Of a stretch of 37,500 nucleotides of DNA, positions 23,741 through 32,900 are shown piece by piece. Each line of letters begins with the position of its first letter. Within the stretch, counting starts at the first letter, position 1. Source of the DNA: Acropora yongei (taxonomy: Eukaryota > Cnidaria > Anthozoa > Scleractinia > Acroporidae). Location of the stretch: the NCBI GenBank assembly GCA_014634225.1, contig BLFN01000196.1:6388361-6425860 (forward strand), read 5' to 3'. A program made the translations under genes and the position numbers. The notes beneath the pieces are model-generated. The model did not search any database and was not told the DNA's origin. It saw only the letters and a program-made list of their open reading frames with translations.

Positions 23741-24922
23741 GTCAATAGCCCGTGAGGCCGAAGGTCTCACGGGCTATTGACTCAGAGGCTATGAGGGGAG
23801 AGGAGTAACTGTTTTAGTAAAATCGAACTAGTTCGTCAAAAAATATCGAGACTAAACATCTTTCGCCAGTGAAAGTAGACATAAATCCTTTTTTACCGCC
23901 AAAACATTACAAATATGGTGGGCGCTTTTCGCTACTAGTGGGCTATAACATATAGCCTACTAGTAGCTCAACCAATCAGAACGGAGCATTGATGATAGAC
24001 CACTAGCTGGATTTTACTAAAAAGGTTTAGTGTTTCACTTTCCGACCGACGTGCCTCACTAGTTTCTCTCGAAACTAAATTTTCACTTCCGGATTAAGTT
24101 TATTCAGGAGCCGATGGAGCCTCCATCTCTATTAATTCCTTGAGTTAACCCTTTCCCGAGTAGATTTATAAATAGAACCAATTTCTTTTGCAATGCGCGT
24201 GAATCGCATGAATGCGCTTGCTGCATGCTGTTATTTCTCCATTTTCATGTCCTCTTTCCTCTATCACCCCGAGAAACCTCCCCAGGGAATCGTTCTATTT
24301 ATAAATCTACCCGGGAAAGGGTTGACTCCAAGGGCTTGTATGAGAGATGCAGGCTCCATCTGATGGGTTCCTGGTTTATTTTATTTTTAGACTAGAGTCC
24401 CTTCATCTTCCGCAATGATGTAAGGGAGCTTAGGCAACCACGACGAAGACGGTGACAAGAACGTCACAAATTTACATATTTAACAATGCACGTTTTGCAC
24501 GAGTGTTTTCCAATTTTGTACAGTTCAAAGTCGTTCGGACACATCTCCAATAGACCAATTTCGGTATATTAAAATTCAGCCAAAGACAATCGACTTCAAT
24601 ACGAGGCTCTTGGGAATAAATCCCACAAACTCTTTAGTTATTCCCATGAGCCTCGTACTGAGGTCTATTGTTTTTAGGCTGAATTTTAATATATCGAAAT
24701 TGGTCTGGTTGATACACCTTCAGCAAGTTCAATGACCCAAAAATTATTAAGACGAGGTTATTTTTTCGGACGACCTCGCTCTGGTTCATTATTAGTGGTT
24801 AGTGTTCAAATCAGTTACACCGATCTTTTTGTTCATTCCCAGGTCCCACTCTGAAGTTGAGGAGACCAGTGGTTGTCAAGAAGTTCAAGGCTGAGATTGA
24901 GAGCCTTTACCCGCATGCGTAG
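10946..24922 (+). CDS. ACSBG2-like: Long-chain fatty-acid:CoA ligase, bubblegum type, gene A (18 exons, 730 aa)
   Basis: Activates long or very-long-chain fatty acids: fatty acid + ATP + CoA gives acyl-CoA + AMP + PPi; family members act at ER or cytosolic membranes. Coding exons: 10946-11428, 13886-13974, 14690-14810, 15118-15201, 15677-15778, 16103-16150, 16606-16707, 17699-17767, 18072-18130, 18428-18550, 19052-19100, 19731-19976, 20836-20952, 21742-21775, 22065-22204, 22300-22491, 23351-23405, 24843-24922. They total 2193 nt and join in frame with no stop until TAG. Visible motifs are P-loop SGTTGNPKG (294-302), YGMSE (482-486), GWLHTGD (552-558), TGRIKE (571-576) and PGGELGPTLK near the C-terminus, with candidate catalytic Lys709. 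Residues 1-83 are a Ser/Asn/Lys-rich, probably disordered leader. The start is the first in-frame ATG after an upstream stop, with A at -3 and G at +4. All introns are GT-AG. The length suits ACSBG proteins (roughly 660-730 aa). ACSBG1 versus ACSBG2 cannot be decided by eye. Confidence 0.93.
13130..13166. repeat. AAT trinucleotide microsatellite
   Basis: About eight uninterrupted TAA/AAT units, preceded by a few degenerate ones, within gene A intron 1 (11429-13885). The rest of that 2.46-kb intron is AT-rich with no other recognisable element apart from a 21-bp tandem doublet at about 12295-12336. Confidence 0.85.
13886..13974 (+). CDS. ACSBG2-like: Gene A exon 2 (residues 162-191)
   Basis: Acceptor CCAACAG|CTTGG, donor GCAGG|GTAACT, phase 2. 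It encodes [19 protein letters not shown], the conserved N-terminal subdomain characteristic of bubblegum ligases. Confidence 0.9.
14690..14810 (+). CDS. ACSBG2-like: Gene A exon 3 (residues 191-231)
   Basis: Acceptor TTTCAG|GGGACTTGC, donor TTCAG|GTGGGT, ending phase 0. It encodes [20 protein letters not shown], completing the split Gly191. The 715-bp intron before it shows nothing recognisable. Confidence 0.9.
15118..15201 (+). CDS. ACSBG2-like: Gene A exon 4 (residues 232-259)
   Basis: Twenty-eight codons from [16 protein letters not shown] to SPNVYS, bounded by ATAACAG and GTAAGT. Family-typical linker before the P-loop. Confidence 0.9.
15677..15778 (+). CDS. ACSBG2-like: Gene A exon 5 (residues 260-293)
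   Basis: Runs from [11 protein letters not shown] to CCTLVYT. The terminal Tyr-Thr is the first part of the AMP-binding P-loop, which intron 5 splits. Acceptor TCTGCAG, donor GTAAGT. Confidence 0.91.
16103..16150 (+). CDS. ACSBG2-like: Gene A exon 6: ATP-binding P-loop (residues 294-309)
   Basis: A 48-nt exon encoding [16 protein letters not shown], the defining adenylate-forming signature that grips the ATP phosphates. Acceptor TTTTGCAG, donor GTAAGT. Confidence 0.93.
16606..16707 (+). CDS. ACSBG2-like: Gene A exon 7 (residues 310-343)
   Basis: Begins [13 protein letters not shown] and ends [10 protein letters not shown], a strongly family-specific motif. The first half diverges sharply from gene B. 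Donor GTAACT. Confidence 0.9.
17699..17767 (+). CDS. ACSBG2-like: Gene A exon 8 (residues 344-366)
   Basis: Encodes [15 protein letters not shown] and then FAQPDALK, matching the family A-W-FA(Q/E)PDALKG pattern. The 991-bp intron before it holds a possible transposase relic (see findings). Confidence 0.9.
18072..18130 (+). CDS. ACSBG2-like: Gene A exon 9 (residues 367-386)
   Basis: Encodes [19 protein letters not shown] and the first two bases of Arg386. Acceptor TTTTCAG, donor AAG|GTGAGA, phase 2. Confidence 0.9.
18428..18550 (+). CDS. ACSBG2-like: Gene A exon 10 (residues 386-427)
   Basis: Continues as [13 protein letters not shown], a charged helical stretch, and ends GNMNLEQG. The donor GG|GTGTGT is weaker than most in this gene, but the position matches gene B exactly. 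Confidence 0.87.
19052..19100 (+). CDS. ACSBG2-like: Gene A exon 11 (residues 427-443)
   Basis: Short 49-nt exon encoding [16 protein letters not shown] after the split Gly427. One codon shorter than its gene B counterpart. Acceptor GATTGCAG, donor AAG|GTATAC. Confidence 0.86.
19192..19325. repeat. MITE-like element with terminal inverted repeats
   Basis: In gene A intron 11. The left end CCTAGTTGTTTAAAGG pairs with the right end TTTGAACAACTGGGG, and the interior repeats degenerate TATCCAGTGGAT/ATTTATCC blocks in both orientations. The same architecture occurs at 31538-31687, so this is one dispersed family. Coding capacity is absent. Confidence 0.62.
19731..19976 (+). CDS. ACSBG2-like: Gene A exon 12 (residues 444-525)
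   Basis: The largest internal exon. It contains [14 protein letters not shown] and the adenine-contacting motif [12 protein letters not shown] (from Tyr482), then [14 protein letters not shown]. Acceptor after a T-tract at TTTAG|GTTCGA, donor GGGGAG|GTAAAG. Confidence 0.92.
20180..20590. repeat. Fold-back element, arms about 165 bp
   Basis: In gene A intron 12. The left arm (about 20180-20347) and right arm (about 20423-20590) are imperfect reverse complements around a 75-bp spacer. Matching landmarks include ACGTGCAACACGATT against AATCGTGCTGCACGT, and GATTCAACCAAT against ATTGGTTGAAT. No ORF spans it. It resembles a non-autonomous DNA transposon. Confidence 0.7.
20836..20952 (+). CDS. ACSBG2-like: Gene A exon 13 (residues 526-564)
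   Basis: Encodes [13 protein letters not shown] and [13 protein letters not shown]. Asp558 of the GWLHTGD motif is expected to bind the adenosine ribose. The acceptor follows a long T/G tract ending CTCAG. Confidence 0.92.
21742..21775 (+). CDS. ACSBG2-like: Gene A exon 14 (residues 565-576)
   Basis: Micro-exon of 34 nt encoding [11 protein letters not shown] and the first base of Glu576. It carries the hinge Arg573 region between the large and small domains. The 789-bp intron before it is featureless to me. Confidence 0.9.
22065..22204 (+). CDS. ACSBG2-like: Gene A exon 15 (residues 576-622)
   Basis: Encodes [17 protein letters not shown] and [20 protein letters not shown], the start of the mobile C-terminal domain. 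Acceptor TTTTTAG, donor AAG|GTAAGA. Confidence 0.92.
22300..22491 (+). CDS. ACSBG2-like: Gene A exon 16 (residues 623-686)
   Basis: Encodes a bubblegum-specific segment with [20 protein letters not shown] and ISRAQK-like ending SRAQK. The intron before it is only 95 bp. Confidence 0.91.
23351..23405 (+). CDS. ACSBG2-like: Gene A exon 17 (residues 687-705)
   Basis: Encodes [18 protein letters not shown] plus the first base of Gly705, leading to the catalytic-lysine loop. Donor GTAAGA. The 859-bp intron 16 before it shows no clear element. Confidence 0.91.
23521..23677. repeat. Palindromic (hairpin) MITE-like element, arms about 70 bp
   Basis: The arms starting AAACAAGTTGATATTAAGGG and ending CCCTTATGATCAACTTGTTT are near-perfect reverse complements around a loop of about 17 bp containing CATCGCCGATCC. 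First of four inverted-repeat elements in gene A intron 17. No coding capacity. Confidence 0.82.
23710..24028. repeat. Composite palindromic element
   Basis: Three nested dyads are visible: TGAGTCAATAGCCCGTGAGG against its complement with a 3-nt loop (about 23740-23785); CTACTAGTGGGCTAT against ATAGCCTACTAGTAG (23932-23966); and TTTTAGTAAAATC (23812-23824) against GATTTTACTAAAA (24010-24022). I recall similar 'GAATGGGCTAT' repeats as abundant in anthozoan genomes, but have not checked. Outer limits are approximate. Confidence 0.68.
24097..24378. repeat. Inverted-repeat element, arms about 85 bp
   Basis: The left arm (24098-24178, including CCCTTTCCCGAGTAGATTTA) is complementary to the right arm (24292-24378, including TAAATCTACCCGGGAAAGGG). 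A spacer of about 113 bp separates them. MITE-like, non-coding, intron 17 of gene A. Confidence 0.8.
24552..24706. repeat. 155-bp near-complete palindrome, MITE-like
   Basis: Begins AGACCAATTTCGGTATATTA and ends with its complement AATATATCGAAATTGGTCT. The first 30 bases of each arm match at 29 positions, and pairing continues inward through TACGAGGCTC/GAGCCTCGTA to a short loop. Fourth element of the intron 17 stack. Confidence 0.85.
24843..24922 (+). CDS. ACSBG2-like: Gene A exon 18, C-terminus and stop (residues 705-730)
   Basis: Encodes [19 protein letters not shown] and ends LYPHA followed by TAG. Lys709 is the likely catalytic lysine of the adenylation step. Acceptor TTCCCAG|GTCCCA. 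Confidence 0.92.
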
Positions 24923-26591
24923 ATTAATTAATATCCAGATCGGATTTCTTAGGCACTAAAATCTGTACATTCTGGACAGTTACCTCACTAGATCTGGGAT
25001 AGTTGGAACTTAATTTGTCAACAAATGGTTAACTTTCTTGTCGCTGGCCAATTCATGTCTTCTTTGGATAGTATTTAATAGCCGCGAGAAAAGCTGTCTT
25101 TTGAAGTGTGTACGTAACGTAAACATTATTGCATGTTAGCAAGCGGGCGAGTGTTTACAAGGTGCCAAGCTATACAGGTTAACTATCGTTACAGTAATTT
25201 TCACAGAAATTTAGTTTGTTTAGTATAATGCGGTACATCAGTTTTGAGAATATTCCATTTACTGTTAATTGATTACTAATCACCTTTAAAAAAAAGGGGG
25301 CAAATGATGAGGTAAGTCCCACTTGCACTAAACAATAAACCTGTGCCTTTCCAAACCAGTTATATCCTTTATGTTAATCATAATTCAATGATATGAGTGG
25401 TGTGCACGATATCTAAGTAGAGAGTATTATGAATGTACGAAAGGGAGTGCAATGAAAAAAGTCTGTATGAATTTCCATACGTTTTTTTTTCTATTTAACA
25501 CTGACGTAAAAGAGCGGTTTGCACTTTTGAAAAACAACTCCATGCGTGGTTTGTTTTTTTGTTCTTTTTTTAATTATTATTTTACGTGTCTATAAAAATA
25601 AAGAGAAGTGTTACAGGTGAAATATTTGTATATGTGCATCGATCTCTCCTTTAATTTGATATCAATCTACAGTAGAAGTTAGTCTGGTACAGTGGTAGCC
25701 TACTCGTAACCTATCTTCATGTAACTCTACTGTGCAAGCAGCTAGTCTGTCTGTGACGTAGTCTGGTAATGACGTTACCTCAATTTCGTCGTACCCAGCG
25801 TATTATGGGGCTTCGAACCTCCGCCGTGTTAAAAGTTCCGTAGACCGTGGCACCGCGCCTCGTTTCCTCCATAAATTAATTCTTGACTGTGGTAAGCCTG
25901 CGCAAACGAAATACCGAGGGCAGAACGAAACAAGAATATAGGAACCGGTAAGAGGCACTTCTGAGAGCATTGTACCACTGATGATGCTGCTCGAGATTTT
26001 AACTCGAAGGTCACTTATACTGTGAGCTGAATTTCAGATACTACCTATTCAACCCGATCAGGCAGAAGGGAGAGAAATCTCGGCTCAAGGGGTCATAAGA
26101 CGGGTCCCTTTGAGCTACTCAGCTCCATTGCATCTTCTATTAGTTTGAAAAGCGGTATTTCTTCCAAATGGTATTTGAATGGTCAGACAACGTGGTTCTT
26201 TTCAGTTCAGCCGAGCAAATGACGCACGAGTCTGCACCACAAACCTAAAGCGAATTTGGTGAGCCATCGACAGGTCGGCAAATATAACGCAGCCCCCTTG
26301 AACGCCAGATGTGGAAATGTGTTCCTAATTTTGAACGATTTTCATTTCTCTAACTGTGACGTGTTTCGCGCTCGCCCGATGTGGGCCGGCGCAGATTTCA
26401 TGCAAACCAAAGCCAAGCACGTCAAGCAAGCAAAGTATCTCACGCACGCTAAGCATAGAACAGCATTAAACGGTGACCAAAGTGCGTCCACGGTACATTA
26501 TATGTCTCCATACACCACGTACCTATCGTTTTGAATTTATTTTAAGACGTCAACAACAGGGAAATCATCGGACTTCGTCACCGGCGGACTA
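24923..26591 (+). other. Gene A 3' UTR and intergenic gap to gene B
   Basis: A 1.67-kb gap separates the stop of gene A from the ATG of gene B, with no supported gene. Its first part is the 3' UTR; its last part should hold the gene B promoter. A stop codon at 26532-26534 is in frame with the gene B start. An AG at 26559 (AACAACAG) could be a leader-intron acceptor. No clear core-promoter motif is visible. Confidence 0.5.
25334..25339 (+). terminator. Candidate polyadenylation signal, gene A
   Basis: AATAAA 412 nt after the stop codon, followed by GT/T-containing sequence. A second AATAAA at 25597-25602 is an alternative and would give a 0.67-kb 3' UTR. Confidence 0.5.
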
Positions 26592-26993
26592 ATGGAGGAA
26601 AGCAGCTCTCCTACAAGTGATTTCAAAGTAGGCACTCACGAGGGCAAAACATCCAATAGAGGGATTTTTAACTGCACAAACCAGAAAGTAGAACCAAACG
26701 TTAGCGGTGCAGAGGTTCACAAACAAAACTTGTTTAGTGATGAAAAAATTGTAGAACCTGCTCCGACAGAATCTACATGGACAACTAAGGCCGATGATGC
26801 TGTCAAATTGAGCATGAGATCCTCTAGAGCCACCAGTCGCGTTCTTAGAACCGTGGTGCAATTATTAGAGCGAGCTGTAAGGATAGCTCCGAACAGAGTC
26901 GCCCTCTCGGTGAAAAGAAATGAAGAATGGGTGAAATGGAATTACCAGGAGTATTATGACGCGGTACGCTGTGCTGCGAAATCGTTTATCAAG
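26592..26993 (+). CDS. ACSBG2-like: Gene B exon 1 (residues 1-134)
   Basis: Polar leader [11 protein letters not shown], then core from [18 protein letters not shown] to [11 protein letters not shown]. Donor ATCAAG|GTTTGT, identical to gene A. The 81-nt length difference from gene A is entirely upstream of the STW core. Confidence 0.89.
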
Positions 26994-29900
26994 GTTTGTA
27001 ATTAATGTTCTTTTATTTGCATTTGGCCTGCAGCTCGTTTCTCGTGTCTGTAAATGAAGTCCCTCGCAGACTCCATGAATTTGTTTCGTTTCCAGGTTGG
27101 CAGTCAATGCTCTTTTGTTTGCATTTGGTCTGAAACTCGTCTCGTCTGTAAATGAAATGCCTTGCAAAAATTAAATTCGGCCAATTAGAATTATGGGACC
27201 TTATGATGGCAGACATAGATCTCTCAGAGAGTAGAATCATTATTGGTCAAAATCAGAGGGAACGCAAATCGTATACGGAAGTCATCAGCTTTCCACGAAA
27301 TTTTACATATGTTGATCGCGGATTATGTCACTCAGTCATGTTCTGATGGAAGCCCATTGGCTGAGCCAACAAGTCCCGTTCCCACCAATAAAAGAGAAAG
27401 AGAGGAAGACAACCTTCTCGTGAAGCTCTATTGCACAGGCGTGTGGTTTTGCTTGCATTGCTTCTTTCGAGGAAACGAGATTCAGTAGTCTGACGCAACA
27501 TACTGCGTATAACAGTGTTTGCCGAACTATATGCCAAATTATGTGGTTGGAGTTATTTGAATGTGAATTAAGATTATTAAACAGGTAACGGTGCATGAAC
27601 AATCACGCACATAAAATAACGCATCAAGGAAACTGTCAAAATAAATAAAAAAACTTAGTGCCTTAATCGATCAGTAGGGACTCTGCTGAGTGCAGTAGCC
27701 ATGGGTTTTGAATTTAGTACGATCGAAGGCAAGTAAATGGTATTTTCATCAACTTTATACCCGAAACATCGATATAATATGCAAATCCAAAACGTCATGC
27801 CAGGATTTAACGAGGAAATTGTACTGGAAACATACAAATTTATACGGGGTCGAAAACAATTCAGTGTAAATATACATTTTATTGAGTTCTTTATTCGTTT
27901 TCGTGTGGAAGAGGCAACAAAGAAGACAAATGGTCACAGTTTGCATCAGTAATCTCCAATCTCGGCTGGAGATAAAAGAGTGGGCAAAAGAAACTCGCTC
28001 GCACGAGATTCGAGGACACGCAACGCGAGTGGATCCCCGTGCAGTCTCGCGCGACTAAGAATCACTGATTTCAAAGAAGGTTAGCGGGAAAGGCGACAAT
28101 GGAAGCTTTTAAAGTTAATAGCGGAACCAATCGTTAGATATAATAACGGTCTAAAAAATCCACTTAAGAACGGATCAATTTAATAGAGCATTAGTGATAC
28201 CATTCATCAAAGAAAACCGTGAGTTGCAAAAGGTACTGTAGAACATTTCGTTCACGTCCTCAACAGTTATCGTGGGCTTTCCGTCTTAATCGCTAAATTA
28301 GTCCATTGGTTTATAGCAGCACTGACAGCACTTCTGTGGCAACTATTCTCCCCCTGAGACATAGTAGGGAATACTGATATTGATTGACTAGTTTTAAATC
28401 CCGTCATCCCAACAGCTTGGTCTGGAGCCGTATCATGGAGTCGGAATTCTTGGATTCAACGCACCAGAATGGATAATCTCGGATTTGGGAGCAATTTTTG
28501 CAGGGTAATCACATTTAATGAAAAATATTCTTCCCTTATCTATTAGGAATAAGCTGCTGGGATACCCTGTGAAGAGTAACAAATTAGTCTAGTTCCTCGT
28601 TATGTTACTCCTCCCCTTTTTCTTTATCGTCGTTAGCACCATCAGCAGCAGCAGCGCCATAATCACCAACATCATCAGTAACAAAACCACCATCACCGTT
28701 AGTACAATCGATTTGCTCTCATTGCCAATGACATCAACCCAATTGCACCTACCAGCGTCATAATCACCCCAACATCAGCACCAACGTCACCACCAATTCA
28801 AAACCATCACCGGGAACCACAGCCACCATTTACATCATCAACACTAACAACATCTTCAGAGCAACCATCATCAACACCAGCATCACCATCACCAACATCA
28901 TTACCAGCCTTACCAACATCATTTACCATCGACATTTACATCATCAGCAACATCTAGTTACATCATTAACACTAGCACCACCATGCATCACTACTGACCA
29001 TATCACCAACACCCCCACCAGCATTATTTACATCGTAACCAACGCCACCATCAGCAGCATTAACACAAGCATAACCATCGCCATATACACCATTAACACC
29101 AGCATCAATATTTTCCTCATCGCCAAGACCGCCACCCGCACCATCTATATCGTCGCCAACACCACCACCAGCACCATTTACATAGTGGCCAACAGAGCAG
29201 CATCACAATCGTCATTTGCGTCACCACCACCACCAAAAAGGTAGACTTAACTGAGTTCGAGGCAAAGTATGGAGAATTTTGATCTATGAAATAAGCTACG
29301 GGTCCCGATTTAATTAAAAAAAATTATTTATTATTATTTCAATTCAGTGGTCTTGCTGCCGGTATTTATGCCACAAATTCACCAGAGGCTTGTCATTATG
29401 TTGCTGAGAATTGTGACGCCAACATCCTTGTCGTCGAAAATGACCAACAACTGAAGAAAATTCTCAAGGCGAGTGCAAATTTCAGTATGAGTCTCTAGAA
29501 AGTTAAAGAAAACTGCCAATTTCTCAAATCCAAGGTAAACATTTTGGAGACTGCGTTGCAAGAGAATCATCGGCTTCGGACCTCTTGGAACTGTGAAGGG
29601 AAGAGAACCTTGTGTTGTTTTATAGCTTGAAAATGGTATTATCTAGATAACACCCAAAATGACCATTTGGAATTGGGAGTAACTTATCTTCTTAGGATTT
29701 GTTATCTTTTTTTATTTTAAAATAGGTTTGGGACAGACTTCCCCATTTAAAAGCAGTAGTTCAGTACATTGGGGAAATAGAAGGAGAAAGGCCATCCAAT
29801 GTGTACACAGTGAGTGATTCGAATGTCAAAAATGGAACTCTGTCATCGTTTTACACATTCAGATGCTCATAGTAAGTTCTTTATCACGAATCCATGGGTA

Positions 29901-32900
29901 ATTGGGATGTACGTCATGCATTAGGTATACTAGGTTTACAAGATTGACGTGAACCTCACAGTTTTCATGACATCTCATACATTATATATCGTTTATTACA
30001 TTCTTTCCGTGTTGTGAGCAATTGTTAGACTGTAGTTTGCAGGTTGGTAATCACGACGATCACTTTTCTCGTAATACAAGCATTTTTTTGCCATTCCAAA
30101 TGACTACATCCATGCACTAATTCTGCGAAACACTTCATTCTGTCTTCCTTAGTCCTTGCACGTTCTGTCTGCAAGCTCAAGTTCGATTTGGCGTCAGATT
30201 TTGTCCGACTTAGCATAGGCACTGATAGTTACAACTTCAGCGTTAGTTTCCAAGCACTCTTTCTGTATGAATGGGCTGGTCACCCGATTGTAACGCGGAA
30301 TGAAACTTTAAATCATTGGTGCTTCTTTACGATCGACCAAAGGTATACCAAAAGCTTACGTGGATTCGTATTGGAGGTTACTGACAGAAGTTTCCGCGAA
30401 TAAATCAGACCCACTCTTCTGGTGGATGAAAGACACCTTTGTAAATCAAGTCTTAACGTTCATTGTAATGTGTACAAATGTTCCTTTTTTCAGTGGAATG
30501 AGTTTATGGCACTCAGCAAGGACGTCACTGACGATACTCTGCAAGCAAGAATCGACAACTTGGCTCCGAATAAATGCTGCACACTTATTTACACCGTGGG
30601 TATTCGAATTTATGTGTGATAATTTCCATTCTGTAACAAAGAACTTTCTACAACGTGGTTAAAGGGGCTTCCCCAAAGAAACTTTCAGTAGCTGAGTGAT
30701 GCTCTAAAATTCGCAAGGAATTAGGCATGGAGATGGTTTATGCCTCTGCCACACTCGATTTTCCTGCGATTTCTTCGTCTAGTTCTAACGGGGTGGTCAT
30801 ATTAGAAGTACGGAAAGTGGGAGAAAATAAGAGACAACAATGTATCAAGAAACGCTACTAAGTATTCGTAAAACATCCTTCGTCGAAGTTTCCATGAGAG
30901 ATTCAATAATTCGAAGAGATCAGGAATTTCAGCTATTGCCTGTGGGAATAAGATTACATGAAGCTTTCGTACTACTGATTCTTTTTTTTTGTTGTTGTTG
31001 TTGTTCTATCCTTTATTATGTTGCAGTCTGGAACCACTGGAAATCCTAAGGGTGTTATGCTTTCTCACGATAACGTAAGCTCAAAATTGATAATAAGCGA
31101 CATGATCTATTGAAAATAAATCCTAACCTGTCGATGTAAATCGATTACATTGTTCTCTTCATTGACGTATATCGTTATTTAAGTTTCTGGAAATCCACAA
31201 TAATTTCAACATGGCAGGTGGTCATTTCCGGAAAGGATTCTGAAAATTTGGACGTAATGGATCTCTCAATTTTTGCAAAAAGGCAGATCATGAATCTTTT
31301 TAGCCATAGGTGAGTTCACGGCGTTTTTGTGAGGCCAACGTTGTGCCAATCAATTGACGTAGAGATGCAAACCCACAGGAATCTTAAAATTACTTTGACA
31401 ATAGGAAAGTTTCATGATGGTGTCATTTGACAGAAAGTAACTGAATGCCCTCTGTTTCTTTCATATTCAAGTTTTTTCATTCCAACCGAGATAAAACAAC
31501 ACCAGAAAAATTAACATAAGAAAAAGAAGACCTGGCCTTAGTTGGTCAAAGGTTGGCCATGGCTGGTGCTATCCAGCGGAGAAATCACTATCCACTGGAT
31601 AAGTAGTAAAGAAACCTCAGTTTTGAACCTTCCAGTGAATAGTTGTTTAGTCAATGGATAGTGTTGTCCACCTTTTAAACAACTGACGGGTGAGTGGTAA
31701 ATAAAATCAAATGACGCCATAGTGGAAATAGCGCTTTATTCGATTTCTCTGATTTTGTCGTGTAGGTTACTTGGGCAGCTGATGCCGCAGTACGAGAGAT
31801 TCACGGTGGTGAAAAAGGTCCAGAAAAGTTTGTCAGCTTTCTTCCTCTGAGCCACATCACCGCACAGGTAGCTTTTGTATCATGGCATCTAGAGCACTTG
31901 ACATTATAGTTCCAACCACTAGGCGACGATTTCTCCATTTTCTTTAGAAACCACAAACCAGCCACTAGCCCTCATTGCCCTCAAATCGCTGACGAAAGAC
32001 TTACGTCTTAGTGATTTGATCGTCTTGCAAAAACTGGGTCATCGTCATTTGCTTGGACACCGGGTTGCTTAGCTCTCTTCAATAACTCACTAATTCATTG
32101 TAACGAGTATCTTGCCAAGAAGCAACGGCTAGCGAAGTGATAAATTGTCCTGATGCGTCGTACGTTTGAGGATAGTGCCCGTAAATAAGCTCGGTAAATG
32201 TTGCGACTTTTTTACCCAAAGGAGGACAGACCTCCGAGTCGAACGGAGCCCAATTGGGGAAACCTTATCTCGATGGTCTACGTAACATGGCGGTCATAAG
32301 TGGACACCAAGGTCGGACTGTCTCTCTCTGTATACTTGATGTGATAAAAGTCAAAGTTTCCATGACACCTACGCTTCAAACGGGACTACCTTTTTTGTGT
32401 AAGGGGTATTGTTATGACCTTGTTGAGGGATACTTCGTTACACCGTTTTCTCAACTGTATGTAAGACAAATGTGATGTTCAAAGCGAATAAAAGTGAAGC
32501 ACGACACTTTGTGAAGTTAACAGAGTCCACTAGCATCTCATTTGCGAATATCCAAGGCAAACGGTGTCATGGAATAATTGATTTTAACATATATCTTAGC
32601 AACTATGTCGTTCACTTTGTTTCTAGCAAGCGGACATTTTCGTACCAATCACTCTCGCTGGTTCTCTTTGGTTCGCTCAGCCAGATGCCCTAAAGGTACA
32701 TATACATGCCAAGAATTAACAGTAACTTCATCATGTTCATAGCATTCTGTGTGCACCGACAGAATGCAACGTGACATAAATAATAAAAGCTGTCTCTTTC
32801 TCAAATAATAAAAGCATCTCTTTCCCAAACTTCAGTTTTAGTAATGATTTTATTTTATTTTCAGGGAACACTTGTGGAGACTTTGCGAGAAGTCAGACCA

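Noticed and set aside
23521..24706. CRISPR-like array
   Set aside because: The repeats are inverted, unequal and of different families, with no regular spacers, in an animal intron.
29471..29476. Alternative GT donor a few bases inside gene B intron 3
   Set aside because: Using the GT in GCGAGTGC would add four bases and break the frame, while the GC donor matches the gene A junction exactly.
29379..29570. Minus-strand ORF opposite gene B exon 3
   Set aside because: It is the antisense shadow of exon 3 and its flank, with no independent motif.
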